Part shown: piece by piece, positions 8,014-16,588 of the stretch
How positions within the stretch are numbered: position 1 is the stretch's first letter
Layout: every line of letters starts with the position of its first letter
The notes under the pieces: model-generated
Told to the model about the DNA's origin: nothing
The model's database searches: none
What the model saw: the letters and a program-made list of their open reading frames with translations, nothing else
Made by a program: the position numbers and the translations under genes
Assembly (NCBI GenBank): GCA_903925275.1
Contig: CAIYES010000030.1
Span: forward strand, 1 to 49,766
Source of the DNA: an uncultured Bacteroidales bacterium
GTDB taxonomy: Bacteria; Bacteroidota; Bacteroidia; Bacteroidales; FEN-979
DNA: 49,766 nucleotides
Direction of reading: 5' to 3'

Positions 8014-11000
8014 TCATTTAAGCAACGCTTTAACCGCCTCCTCGATCTGTTGATCACGCCCCGATGACAGAATACCGGGATCATTGGGAACCCTTATATC
8101 GGGCTCCATCTGGTTGTTTTCGCAAAACTTGCCATCGGAAGTACGCCACCCACCCATCGGAATACCGAATACCAGCGTCGGATCGATCTGGGTTTCCCAC
8201 CATACAAAGGTTCCGGTACCGGGAACTGGCATCCCAAGGGTTTTACCGGTATTTTTCAGTTTGTAGGCCACAGGGAAGAGATGAGCATCCGAATAATTAC
8301 TCTCACCGATGAGCACGATAGAAGGCTTAACCCATTTGTCATATGGCTCAGAACCTATATATTGTCCGTGGGGAACAATATCAATGTACTTCTTACCGCT
8401 GAGAAAATCGGAAAGTTGTTCATGGATGTTTCCACCCCCGTTGAAACGGGTATCAACGATGATAGCCTTCTTGTCAAAATTACGACCGAGTGCCTCCTCA
8501 AAAACGGTTCGCATGCTGGCATCATCCATTGAACGGACATGCACATATCCAACCTTTCCATCCGACAGCCGGTCGGTTTCGTTACGGCGGTTCTTCACCC
8601 ACCTCTGGTAAAGCAGTTCATTGGCCTCTCCGATACTGATGGGTTTCAGGCTCTCCTCCCAACGTTTTCCTGTAGCCGGATTAAATACGGATAGTAGGGT
8701 TAACTTTCCGGTTTTGCGGTTCAACATTGCAACGAAATCCAGGGAGTCGGTAATGGGCTCCCCGTCGATTTTCTCAAGAATACACCCTGCAGTGACTTTA
8801 GAAGAAGCTTTATCCAGCGGCCCGCCTTCAACAACCTCCGCTATCTTCAATCCTGGCCCGCTGAAATCATAATCATAGAAAAGCCCCAGGTCAGCCGTCT
8901 GATCCACGTTTGACCGGCTTGCACGATATCCGCAGCCGGTGTGGGAAGCGTTCATCTCCCCAAGCATCTCACTCAGCATTTCAGCAAAATCATAATTGTT
9001 ATTGATAAAAGGCAGGAACTTCTTATACGCTGTATAGTAAAAATCCCAGTCAACACCTTGCATATCCTCCACATAGAACTTCTCCTTGAACTGCCGCCAT
9101 GAGTGATCGAAGATATAATTGCGTTCTTCCTCCGGTTTCAGCAGCATTTCACCGCTGGTCTTCAGTGATTCTGTTTTACCACCCTCAACCTCAACTTTCA
9201 TGGGTTTCCCGTCGGCAAACAGGAGGATAAACTTTCCATCTGTGGATAATTCCATTCCCGACCTTTTCAGTCCAAGTTTGGCGAGCATTTTTGTTTCGTG
9301 GGCACGAAGATCGGTTACCCAGAGATCGTTGTCCTTTTCAAAACTGGTAAGATAGAACAACTTCTCGCCATCTTTTGAGAGCAGCCAATCCCTCACCTCC
9401 GAGGTATGCAGTGTGAGTTTGCTCTTGCGTTCGGTAAGATTTTCCCAGTCAATGACAACCTTTGCTGAATCCTGCTTCGCAATGGAAGCAGTATCACCCT
9501 TACCGTGCTTATCGCTGCCTGATTTACTTTTCTCATCCTTCTTTTTCTTCTCCTTTTCGGCCTTTTCCTCCTGGTCTTTTACCAGTGCAAGCTCTTCCTT
9601 CGAAAGTCTGAACCGGTCGAATGCCGCTTTGGTAAAAAACATTGCGTATACATCAGCGCTGGCGAGGCCGCCTCCCTGATCGCGGTTTCCATTACGGTCG
9701 CAGCCCCATATCATCATCTTCCCTCCCATCGACCATTTAGGAACGTAATCATCGTAACCACTGAGGGTTAGGTTCACGATTTCCCCTTTCCCGTCAGATG
9801 ATACGATTCCGACCTCCGGAGAAAAGATCCTGTCGGGATAAGCATAGTTAACCAGAAACCATTTGCCATCGGGCGACCATTGGTAATACTGATCGCCGTC
9901 GGCATAGGAATAATTGACATTGGCTGGCATGATGGTACGGATATTTTTATCAGCCAGGTTAATCACCTTCAGAACAACCCTGTTTTCGAGGTAGGCTACA
10001 TCTTTGCCATCGGGGGAATATTCAGGTTGGAATTCCTCTGCTGCGGTGGCAACAACCGGTTCGGTCTTGAGCACAGTCGAGGCATAGAAGTAGGGTTCTT
10101 CACTGCGCACGATAGATGTAGTATAGACATTCCAATTGTTATTGACTTCAGCGGCATAAACCAGCGAACGTCCATCGGGACTAAAACTCACACTGCGCTC
10201 CTGCCATGGGGTATTTGTAATGCGCTTGGTATAGCCTCCGTCGATGCTGCTTACAAAAACCTCCCCGCGGAAGATATAGGCGTACTCTTTCCCATTGGAT
10301 GAAAGCCTCATCTCGGTAAACCCATCATTGACGGGAACAATCTTTTCCTGAACTGAACGGCCATCTGCGAAAATCTTTACGCCGGTTTTTACAGGTTCTC
10401 CGCCAGGATGGAGGGTGTAAATTTCTCCGTCAAATGTAAAACAGAGCGTATTGTCGTTCGAGCGGCTGAGGAAACGGACAGGATGTTTGGTAAACCGGGT
10501 CATTGCGATTGAAGTTGACGGATCGGTGATAGAACTTTTAAAAACGTTGAACGACCCGTTTTGCTCACTCAGGTAATAAAAATCCTGGTTGTTGACATCA
10601 AAGAGCGGATTCCTGTCCTCCCCTTTAAAATGTGTGAGTTGTGTATATTTCTTCGAATTGAAATCATATAGCCAGATATCACGTGCAATGGCTGAAGTGT
10701 GATGCTTTCTCCACTCATTTTCATATCCTTTGATGTCCTCAAAGATGATTTTGTCCCCTGTAGTGGTGGGACAGGCCTCCAGTGCTGGTGTAGGAAGAAG
10801 CATCGAAACCCTTCCGCCTGCAACCGGCACGGTATAAAGTTCACTCATCAGGGAAATCGGGAACTGGGCATTGGTGACCACATCCTGGCGATAAGCCGAA
10901 AAGATGACATCCTTATTGTTGGCTGTAAAACTGCACGGAATCTCCCGGTTCGAACAGAAAGTAAGTCTACGGGCAGCTCCGCCTTCGGCTGCCATCACGA

Positions 11001-11271
11001 AAACATCGAAATTTCCGTTGCGATCGGAGGCAAAGGCAATGCTTTTGCCGTCATGACTCCATACCGGTGAATACTCATACGATTCAGTAAGGGTAACCGG
11101 TATTGCTGTCCCCCCTGTGGCCGGAACCGACCAGATATCTCCTTTATAACAAAAAAGAATTGTTTTTCCATCAGGTGAAATAGCGGTATACCTCATCCAC
11201 AGTGGGTTTTCCTGGCACAAGGCCGGGATTGTAAAAAACAATAACCATGAAAAAGCAAGTAGTTTTCTCAT
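8014..11271 (-). CDS. Tricorn-like S41 serine protease
   Basis: 1085 aa, close to the usual size of bacterial Tricorn homologues. A signal peptide ends near ALCQ (20). Repeated WSPDGK, SHDGKSIAF and SPDGRSLVY-type motifs form the two beta-propellers (about 25-700). A Lys/Glu-rich insert (about 560-597) interrupts the second propeller. A PDZ domain (about 790-880, ILEKIDGEPI) and the S41 core follow. The general base is in NASHTG (H777) and the nucleophile in SNYSDAHLF (S994, D995). Tricorn family members cut oligopeptides threaded through the propellers; the archaeal protein is cytosolic, but this one carries an export signal and so should act in the periplasm. It stands alone: 234 bases separate it from the upstream zinc-ribbon operon start and 106 from the next upstream gene. 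Confidence 0.93.
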   Translation of the reverse strand: MRKLLAFSWLLFFTIPALCQENPLWMRYTAISPDGKTILFCYKGDIWSVPATGGTAIPVTLTESYEYSPVWSHDGKSIAFASDRNGNFDVFVMAAEGGAARRLTFCSNREIPCSFTANNKDVIFSAYRQDVVTNAQFPISLMSELYTVPVAGGRVSMLLPTPALEACPTTTGDKIIFEDIKGYENEWRKHHTSAIARDIWLYDFNSKKYTQLTHFKGEDRNPLFDVNNQDFYYLSEQNGSFNVFKSSITDPSTSIAMTRFTKHPVRFLSRSNDNTLCFTFDGEIYTLHPGGEPVKTGVKIFADGRSVQEKIVPVNDGFTEMRLSSNGKEYAYIFRGEVFVSSIDGGYTKRITNTPWQERSVSFSPDGRSLVYAAEVNNNWNVYTTSIVRSEEPYFYASTVLKTEPVVATAAEEFQPEYSPDGKDVAYLENRVVLKVINLADKNIRTIMPANVNYSYADGDQYYQWSPDGKWFLVNYAYPDRIFSPEVGIVSSDGKGEIVNLTLSGYDDYVPKWSMGGKMMIWGCDRNGNRDQGGGLASADVYAMFFTKAAFDRFRLSKEELALVKDQEEKAEKEKKKKDEKSKSGSDKHGKGDTASIAKQDSAKVVIDWENLTERKSKLTLHTSEVRDWLLSKDGEKLFYLTSFEKDNDLWVTDLRAHETKMLAKLGLKRSGMELSTDGKFILLFADGKPMKVEVEGGKTESLKTSGEMLLKPEEERNYIFDHSWRQFKEKFYVEDMQGVDWDFYYTAYKKFLPFINNNYDFAEMLSEMLGEMNASHTGCGYRASRSNVDQTADLGLFYDYDFSGPGLKIAEVVEGGPLDKASSKVTAGCILEKIDGEPITDSLDFVAMLNRKTGKLTLLSVFNPATGKRWEESLKPISIGEANELLYQRWVKNRRNETDRLSDGKVGYVHVRSMDDASMRTVFEEALGRNFDKKAIIVDTRFNGGGNIHEQLSDFLSGKKYIDIVPHGQYIGSEPYDKWVKPSIVLIGESNYSDAHLFPVAYKLKNTGKTLGMPVPGTGTFVWWETQIDPTLVFGIPMGGWRTSDGKFCENNQMEPDIRVPNDPGILSSGRDQQIEEAVKALLK

Positions 11272-11319
11272 ATCGAATGGAGTTTAAATTGCAACGAAAT
11301 ACAAGTAAAAATCTAAGTA

Positions 11320-11346
11320 TTAGCGCCTTCGCTTCGCGGTGAAAAA
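11320..11346. repeat. Dispersed repeat related to 14061-14090, inverted
   Basis: Read on the minus strand this is TTTTTCACCGCGAAG followed by a GCGCTAA end. It matches the start and end of the element at 14061-14090 on the plus strand. It sits in the 106-base spacer upstream of the Tricorn-like gene. Short elements beginning CACCGCGAAG and ending in GACGCTAA-type units are a pattern I associate with Bacteroidota intergenic regions. Function unknown. Confidence 0.5.
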
Positions 11347-11377
11347 GAGTTTTCGGCGTGGGCTCAAAATTCGGTCA

Positions 11378-11965
11378 TTATAACCTTACAGCAACAAATA
11401 CCTGCAACGAATACAGCCAGTCTGCCGTTTTTCCGAAGTTCAGTACCTTGAATTCGCCACCAATCTGCCATGACTTTGAAAGCGGGTAAATATAGGAAGC
11501 AGAAAACTGGTAATTCGAATAAGACACGATGGTGCTGCTGATCGTCTTATCAATTCCTGAGACCTTATTGAACATGGCCGCAAGGCCTGCTCCCACACTA
11601 AGGTAAAAGCGGTCAACAACCCGCATCCTTACAGCCAGAAGCAATGGAATAGCCGACATGGTGGCCTGGCCGGTAATATCAGTATACGTTTTACTCTTCA
11701 CCTTGAACAACCGGTAGAATCCGGTTTCTAATCCAAGGCTCAGGCGATGTTCAGGCTCCCAGAAAAAACGCATTGAAAGACCCGGAGAATTAATGGTGGC
11801 ATTGTCAGCTCCTATTTCAAGGGTATTGATGTAATGCACCCAACCCAGGCCGATCGCCAGGGAATAGTGGTTGAGTTTTACATTAAGGCTGTCATGCTTC
11901 TGAGAGAACACTGCCAATGCAGGAAAAACTACCAGCAACCCGATGATAAACAGTTTTTTTGACAT
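11378..11965 (-). CDS. Outer-membrane beta-barrel protein, last gene of the GDPD operon
   Basis: 195 aa with a signal peptide (first ~21 residues, ending VFSQ). The body is made of alternating aromatic/hydrophobic strands separated by short turns (for example YSLAIGLGWVHYI, MRFFWEPEHRLSLGLETGFY, FYLSVGAGLAAMF, WQIGGEFKVL) and ends in LQVFVAVRL, a terminal strand as in small porin-like barrels. No specific family can be named. Its start is 6 nt after the stop of the glycerophosphodiesterase gene, so the two are almost certainly one transcript. It may carry the substrate or product of that enzyme across the outer membrane, or simply be a co-expressed envelope protein. Confidence 0.8.
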   Translation of the reverse strand: MSKKLFIIGLLVVFPALAVFSQKHDSLNVKLNHYSLAIGLGWVHYINTLEIGADNATINSPGLSMRFFWEPEHRLSLGLETGFYRLFKVKSKTYTDITGQATMSAIPLLLAVRMRVVDRFYLSVGAGLAAMFNKVSGIDKTISSTIVSYSNYQFSASYIYPLSKSWQIGGEFKVLNFGKTADWLYSLQVFVAVRL

Positions 11966-11971
11966 GATGAA

Positions 11972-13216
11972 TTATTGGATATAATGATAATATGCAAGTA
12001 CATATGGATAATTGGTAAGCATCCCGTCAAAGTGACCGGTATTGACATATTCCTTGATCCAGGAAATAACGTCGATGGTCCAGCACACCGATAACCGCCC
12101 CTCCTTGTGCATTTGTTCCACCAGGTCATTCTGGGTTCCCAATGTCCACCTGGGACCCCAAACCATTGAGTTTGCCTTTCTTGCATCATCAACAGTTAGT
12201 TCACACAACGAAGGAATATTTTGGTAATCAGGATAGGTCATCAGTTCGTTAAGTACATCCGTTGAAGGAATTCCTATGACGATCATCAGTTCGCGCCCTT
12301 TTTGCTTAGCCCTCTCCAGAATTCGTTGCTGGATGGGAACCACTTTGGCCATGGTATTGTTGCTCTCCTTCATATCGAGGTATACGAATCGCAACAGCGT
12401 ACTGTCAACAACGAAGGTCAATGCATCCTCAAGTGTGGGAATTTTTTCTCCGTGAATCAGCCGAACAAACGTTGACAACTGCGCCCAGGTGAAATTCTCA
12501 ATTGGTCCTGCCAGCGGACCCTTTTTAGTCAGCCGGATGTTTATATCCGGGTCATGGTAGATAAACGCGACGCCATCACTGGTTAACCTTACATCAACTT
12601 CAATCCCGGTTGAACCTAATTTTTCTGTATAGTTGATCATTTCGATGCTGTTCTCCGAATACGGTAACCGGTCCGATGTTCTCCCGCCTGACCGGTGAGC
12701 CAGAATATAAAATTTGCTGTTTTTCACGGTGTCGGAAAAGGGCCGCATGTACTTCAGCACCAATGCCTGATCAGGAAGGCCGGTTTGAATTCCGTAAGCT
12801 CCCCGCATGATGATTTTCTGGCTGCCATTGCCTGTCACGATGCTGCCCCCTCCTTCATCCCTCGAAATAAAAAGTGATGCCAACCCTGTACCATCAGTGT
12901 ATCCGTTGCGCCAATACCCCTGTAAAAAAATGACCGAATCAAGATGGCCAACCTGAAGCACAACATACTTTCCGTTGCTGCATGCAAGGGAAAGACTGGT
13001 ACGATTCCACTTCACAACAAGATCGTCCCCAAAAAAATCAGATCCGGAAGTGACCCGGTAAACCCCCTCCATCAGCAATTTTGAAGCAGCCTGCAAAGGC
13101 AGGGTCTCCTTTATGATTGAATTTGGTCCTGCCGAAGGGATGGGAATATTTGTATCCTTATTACAACTATACAGAGCCAGTGCTAGCAACACCAATGTGA
13201 ATATTTTGGTTTTCAT
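11972..13216 (-). CDS. Glycerophosphodiester phosphodiesterase, lipoprotein with N-terminal extension
   Basis: 414 aa. The N-terminus is a lipoprotein signal (LYSCNK, Cys18). Residues about 20-165 form a beta-rich domain I cannot name. The GDPD barrel starts at YILAHRSGG (H174) and continues with ENSIE (E188), GIEVDVR (E206, D208) and IYHDPD (H221), the known acid-base and metal-binding residues of the family. It closes with VCWTIDVISWI and GMLTNYP. These enzymes release sn-glycerol 3-phosphate from glycerophosphodiesters, here predicted at a membrane surface outside the cytoplasm. The ATG overlaps the upstream stop as ATGA (13216-13213), indicating translational coupling to the barrel gene before it. 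The 145-residue extension is longer than in simple GDPDs. Confidence 0.92.
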   Translation of the reverse strand: MKTKIFTLVLLALALYSCNKDTNIPIPSAGPNSIIKETLPLQAASKLLMEGVYRVTSGSDFFGDDLVVKWNRTSLSLACSNGKYVVLQVGHLDSVIFLQGYWRNGYTDGTGLASLFISRDEGGGSIVTGNGSQKIIMRGAYGIQTGLPDQALVLKYMRPFSDTVKNSKFYILAHRSGGRTSDRLPYSENSIEMINYTEKLGSTGIEVDVRLTSDGVAFIYHDPDINIRLTKKGPLAGPIENFTWAQLSTFVRLIHGEKIPTLEDALTFVVDSTLLRFVYLDMKESNNTMAKVVPIQQRILERAKQKGRELMIVIGIPSTDVLNELMTYPDYQNIPSLCELTVDDARKANSMVWGPRWTLGTQNDLVEQMHKEGRLSVCWTIDVISWIKEYVNTGHFDGMLTNYPYVLAYYHYIQ

Positions 13217-13944
13217 AATATCCAGATAAATGAAAGTTCAGGAATGTGATAAAAACGGTTAAATGTTGTGAAAAGCATCCAGGTGGGCCAGTACAATTTT
13301 TCGTAGTTATCCTTGATTCCGACCATGAACACATGATCTTTCCATAACCGTTGTTCGACGTAAATGGCTCCGGTAAATCCGTTAAAAAAATTTCTAGACT
13401 GAACTACCTCGTTTTCACCGGTCGTCTGTGAAACCCTGGAAACTCCGATCAGTTCTGCCTTAAATGTAAAGGCCATTGTTTTCAGTTTATACCCCAATGA
13501 AATGCTGGGATAGTGGATCCAGACTTTTGATTTATTGTCAAACCCGAACTGTCGCAATTGACCATAGGAGAAAGCAACATCCCACCCTAACTTTATACCG
13601 AAATTCCTGATGAGAAAACTGAGCCGTGGTCCTAATGAAAACTGGTTTGATATCAGTATCGATGAAATATCCCCTTCAAGAGAAAATTTCCAGGGCAAGC
13701 CAAAAGTCGCATGGATGTTGACCAATGGCCCCTGGTAATTATTTTCCATCAGGTCGAATGGTGGTTTTACCAGCAACAAACCTGCGGATACCTGAAATCC
13801 CCATTTTTTATACTGATGCGGAAATTGCATGCTGTGCCGGGTGATATCAAATGTATCACGTGGCACAGGCTTCTGTGCCTGCAAGGAATAACAACCAGGC
13901 AGGAAAAGCAATGTTAAAATGACGTGTCGAAAAAACATTTTCAT
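13213..13944 (-). CDS. Outer-membrane barrel-like protein, first gene of the GDPD operon
   Basis: 243 aa. The signal region contains LPGC (Cys18) followed by LQAQ, so either lipoprotein processing or signal peptidase I cleavage is possible. The mature part alternates aromatic and small residues in strand-like stretches (KWGFQVSAGLLLV, FSLEGDISSILI, GIKLGWDVAFSYG, FTGAIYVEQRLW) and ends FSFIWIL-like (ELSFIWIL), typical of an outer-membrane barrel. Not similar enough to a known family to name. It is coupled by a 4-base ATGA overlap to the GDPD gene. Two barrels flanking one phosphodiesterase suggest uptake or surface processing of glycerophosphodiesters, which is inference. Confidence 0.78.
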   Translation of the reverse strand: MKMFFRHVILTLLFLPGCYSLQAQKPVPRDTFDITRHSMQFPHQYKKWGFQVSAGLLLVKPPFDLMENNYQGPLVNIHATFGLPWKFSLEGDISSILISNQFSLGPRLSFLIRNFGIKLGWDVAFSYGQLRQFGFDNKSKVWIHYPSISLGYKLKTMAFTFKAELIGVSRVSQTTGENEVVQSRNFFNGFTGAIYVEQRLWKDHVFMVGIKDNYEKLYWPTWMLFTTFNRFYHIPELSFIWIL

Positions 13945-13960
13945 AATACAGAAAATATAT

Positions 13961-13981
13961 GAAAGTTACTGGTTAACCGGT
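13961..13981 (-). promoter_or_regulatory. Possible -7 box and overlapping imperfect palindrome upstream of the GDPD operon
   Basis: On the minus strand TAACTTTC (13968-13961) matches 7 of 8 positions of TANNTTTG, about 16 nt before the ATG at 13944. Directly abutting it, ACTGGTTAACCGGT (13968-13981) is a 14-bp palindrome with one mismatched pair. A repressor bound there would cover the -7 region. No TTTG at the -33 position was found. Confidence 0.3.
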
Positions 13982-14045
13982 ATTGTCAGAAATCAAAAAG
14001 AAATTACAGATTTCGCGTAAAAATAATAAATTTTACTATTGAATC

Positions 14046-14294
14046 CACTCCGAAATTTTTTTTCACCGCGAAGACGCTAAGACGCTAAAATTTATATACT
14101 TGAGTACACTCCGAAAAGTGGTTTTAGGTGAATCTACCCACCCCCGACCCCTCCTTGCCCGCATAGAGGGGAGGACTTTGCACAGGCAAAATACTGTATA
14201 TCTTGCTATTGGCATAATAGCGCCGCCCCCCTCCCTTTTCAAGGGGTCGGGGGTGGGTAGATTGACTGTGAACATTTTTTACAGACTTTTCGGA
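14046..14294. repeat. Nested inverted-repeat element in the GDPD operon/MscS spacer
   Basis: This spacer (13945-14379, 435 bases, divergent genes) holds layered repeats. CACTCCGAAA occurs directly repeated at 14046-14055 and 14107-14116. TCCGAAAAGT (14110-14119) is inverted at 14285-14294. Inside that lies a perfect 22-bp inverted repeat, 14131-14152 against 14242-14263, of the C-rich type CTACCCACCCCCGACCCC. The core (14153-14241) has no credible ORF. The layout resembles a non-autonomous, MITE-like or REP-type element about 185 bp long, but I see no target-site duplication and no transposase. Apparent ORFs across it are Pro-rich shadows. Confidence 0.65.
14061..14090. repeat. Dispersed intergenic repeat (CACCGCGAAGACGCTAAGACGCTAA type)
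   Basis: TTTCACCGCGAAG is followed by two tandem 8-bp units (AAGACGCT twice, 14071-14086). It is related in inverted orientation to 11320-11346. It sits between the two direct copies of CACTCCGAAA, as if inserted there. Non-coding, function unknown. Confidence 0.5.
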
Positions 14295-14379
14295 GCAGGC
14301 TCAATTAATAATCGAATGACTTTCCTGAGTTTATTCATATTTTATTTAATTTGGCTACCTGTTTGGAACTTCAGATACT

Positions 14380-16041
14380 ATGAAACAAAACACACGATTT
14401 TATTTTCTGCTCAGTATTTTGTTGCTAACCATCCCTATTACAACCCGTGCGACAAATGACACCCTGGGCAAGAATGGTCAGCAGAAGAAGGATTCGCTAA
14501 GCAAACATGTTAATGGAGCCGTCGTGGCGCCTTTCGGGGCACCAATATTTAATATTTATACCAAAATCGGCCCTTTCACCCCCCAGGAGCGGGCCAAAGC
14601 CATTGAGCAAAAGGTAAAAATCATTGCCCGTGATCCTTTCTTCCGCAGCGATTCAATCAAACTATTCAAAGGGGATATCACCTTTGACATCATGCATGGT
14701 GAATCGGTAATCACATCTGTGGCTGAGGCTGATGCCAAAGCTGAAGGAACCTCCATGGAACTGCTGGCCAAGGTCCGCAGGACAAAGATTATCTATGCCA
14801 TTCAACATTACAGGACGGTGACAAGTTCCGGGGAAATTCTTAAGAATATTGTAATTTCACTGGGAATAATGCTGTTCCTGATTATCCTGATTACGCTGAT
14901 CAACAGACTTTTCAAAATGGCAAGTGGAAAAGCTGACAAATGGCAGGATAAGATTATGAAGGGCATGCACTTGAAAGACTACGCATTTTTCAACCGGCAA
15001 CGGCAGTTAGCTATCCTGCTGGTTCTTCTAAAGGTACTAAAATGGATGGTAATCCTGTTCCTGCTAATCATCTCCCTCCTGACAATTTTCTACCTGTTGC
15101 CATGGACAAAGGCAATCAGCATCAGTGTCCTTGGTTTTATCATCACGCCGTTAAAAGACATTTTCATCAGTTTCTGGGGTTATATTCCCAAACTGATCAC
15201 CATCATCGTCATTTTGATTGTTACCCGTTTAATTATCCGCTTGTTTAAATTTCTCAAAAGTGAAGTCGAGAAGGAAACCGTTAAAATTCCCGGATTCTAT
15301 CCCGATTGGGCGCTGCCTACTTTTAACATCTTCAGGGTCCTGATAATTATTTTCACCATTGTGGCCATCTGGCCATTTCTGCCGGGTTCCGGCTCACAGG
15401 TATTTCAGGGTGTTTCGGTTTTTTTCGGGCTGGTCTTTTCATTAACATCAGCCAGTGCGTTGTCGAATTTCATGGCAGGCCTCACCATTACCTATACCCG
15501 GGCCTTTAAGCTGGGCGATCGGGTTAAGATTGGCGAAGTGACCGGCGATATCATTGAGAAATCGATGCTTGTCACCAAAATCAGGACCATAAAAAATGAA
15601 GAGATCACTGTTCCGAATACTAAAATCATGAATTCAGAGGTGATCAATTACAGCACCTGTGCTCCCGGTCATGGGCTGATCATGCACACGACCGTCACGA
15701 TCGGATATGATGCCCCCTGGCGCCAGATCCACCAATTACTTATCGATGCTGCCCTCAGTACTGACCTTATCCTCAAAAATCCCGCCCCGTTTGTGCTGCA
15801 AACAGCACTGAATGATTTTTACATCAGCTACCAGATTAATGCCTACACACGATCACCGAATGAGATGGCGGTTATCTTTTCGCAACTTCACCAGAATATC
15901 CAGGATTCATTCAACAAAGCCGGGGTGGAGATTATGTCGCCACACTATAAAGCAATTCGCGATGGGAATACCATTGCCATTCCGGAAGCGTACAGGGAAG
16001 AAAATTATGCTCCGCCTGCATTCAGGGTAAAAAACCCTTAA
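14380..16041 (+). CDS. Mechanosensitive ion channel, MscS family
   Basis: 553 aa. A signal peptide (about 1-25) precedes a periplasmic segment to about 155, then several membrane helices (about 157-178, 205-240, 245-300, 310-335, 340-380). The MscS pore helix and beta-domain are plain: SALSNFMAGLTITYTRAFKLGDRVKIG, GDIIEKSMLVTKIRTIKNEEITVPNTKI and VINYS, then the alpha/beta vestibule with IGYDAPWRQIH. It should gate on membrane tension and release solutes during hypo-osmotic shock. The N-terminal exported extension makes it a medium-size member rather than a minimal MscS. The stop codon overlaps the stop of the convergent YetF gene (shared TTAA at 16038-16041). The start is preceded by the repeat-rich spacer; no strong promoter seen. 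Confidence 0.93.
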   Translation: MKQNTRFYFLLSILLLTIPITTRATNDTLGKNGQQKKDSLSKHVNGAVVAPFGAPIFNIYTKIGPFTPQERAKAIEQKVKIIARDPFFRSDSIKLFKGDITFDIMHGESVITSVAEADAKAEGTSMELLAKVRRTKIIYAIQHYRTVTSSGEILKNIVISLGIMLFLIILITLINRLFKMASGKADKWQDKIMKGMHLKDYAFFNRQRQLAILLVLLKVLKWMVILFLLIISLLTIFYLLPWTKAISISVLGFIITPLKDIFISFWGYIPKLITIIVILIVTRLIIRLFKFLKSEVEKETVKIPGFYPDWALPTFNIFRVLIIIFTIVAIWPFLPGSGSQVFQGVSVFFGLVFSLTSASALSNFMAGLTITYTRAFKLGDRVKIGEVTGDIIEKSMLVTKIRTIKNEEITVPNTKIMNSEVINYSTCAPGHGLIMHTTVTIGYDAPWRQIHQLLIDAALSTDLILKNPAPFVLQTALNDFYISYQINAYTRSPNEMAVIFSQLHQNIQDSFNKAGVEIMSPHYKAIRDGNTIAIPEAYREENYAPPAFRVKNP

Positions 16042-16559
16042 TTTTGCTGTGAAAGTACTTTATGTGCTTTGCGACGGCGCTGCGACTTTTTCGTGTAATC
16101 ATGTGAAAGGACGCTGATATTGCCGTCAACTTCAAATACAGCGAGGTCAACTTCACTTACTGCAGCAACTCCATGCTCACGAATGGCTTGTATCACCTCT
16201 TCCTCCGAAATGCCCGCCATACGCAAATGCGATGGTATTATTTTACCGTGATAAACCAACATGATGGCATCGCCCTGAACAAGCTTGCCGAATTTTGGAA
16301 ATCTTAATTGAAGGCGTTTAAGAAGATAGTTCGCTGTAAATAGCGACAATGCTGCTGCCAGGCCGCCGTACAGGGTTTCATTACCTAAAACCATGGCATT
16401 TTGTACAGCATTGCTGATGAGCAGGATAAAAACAAGATCAAAAACTGAAAGTTGCGATAACTCCTTTTTACCAAAGAAACGTATGGCAACGATGATGAAA
16501 ATATATACCGCAATTGAACTCAGAACGATCAGCAAGTAGGGATTTTGAATAAATTTCAT
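16038..16559 (-). CDS. YetF/DUF421 family membrane protein
   Basis: 173 aa. Three N-terminal hydrophobic helices (about 6-26, 34-52, 58-76) contain RFFGKKELSQLSVFDLVFILLISNAVQ, the hallmark of DUF421 proteins. The YetF-like cytoplasmic domain follows with QGDAIMLVYHGKI, LRMAGISEEEVIQAIREHG and VSEVDLAVFEVDGNISVL. The role of the family is not known. It ends with a basic tail. The start at 16559 (MKFIQNP) is favoured; an ATG nine codons upstream (16586) would lie 2 nt from the regulator's stop. It is the last gene of the LiaF-like/kinase/regulator operon, suggesting its level is set by that system. Confidence 0.88.
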   Translation of the reverse strand: MKFIQNPYLLIVLSSIAVYIFIIVAIRFFGKKELSQLSVFDLVFILLISNAVQNAMVLGNETLYGGLAAALSLFTANYLLKRLQLRFPKFGKLVQGDAIMLVYHGKIIPSHLRMAGISEEEVIQAIREHGVAAVSEVDLAVFEVDGNISVLSHDYTKKSQRRRKAHKVLSQQN

Positions 16560-16588
16560 ATTTGTAAATTTTGCTAAAGATAGCAAAA

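Noticed and set aside
9880..11070. Plus-strand frames of 140 and 123 aa antisense to the Tricorn-like gene
   Set aside because: Shadows of a gene with intact propeller and protease motifs.
14063..14459. Two overlapping frames across the inverted repeat in the MscS spacer
   Set aside because: Pro/Arg-rich translations produced by the C-rich repeat arms; the plus one runs into the MscS gene out of frame.
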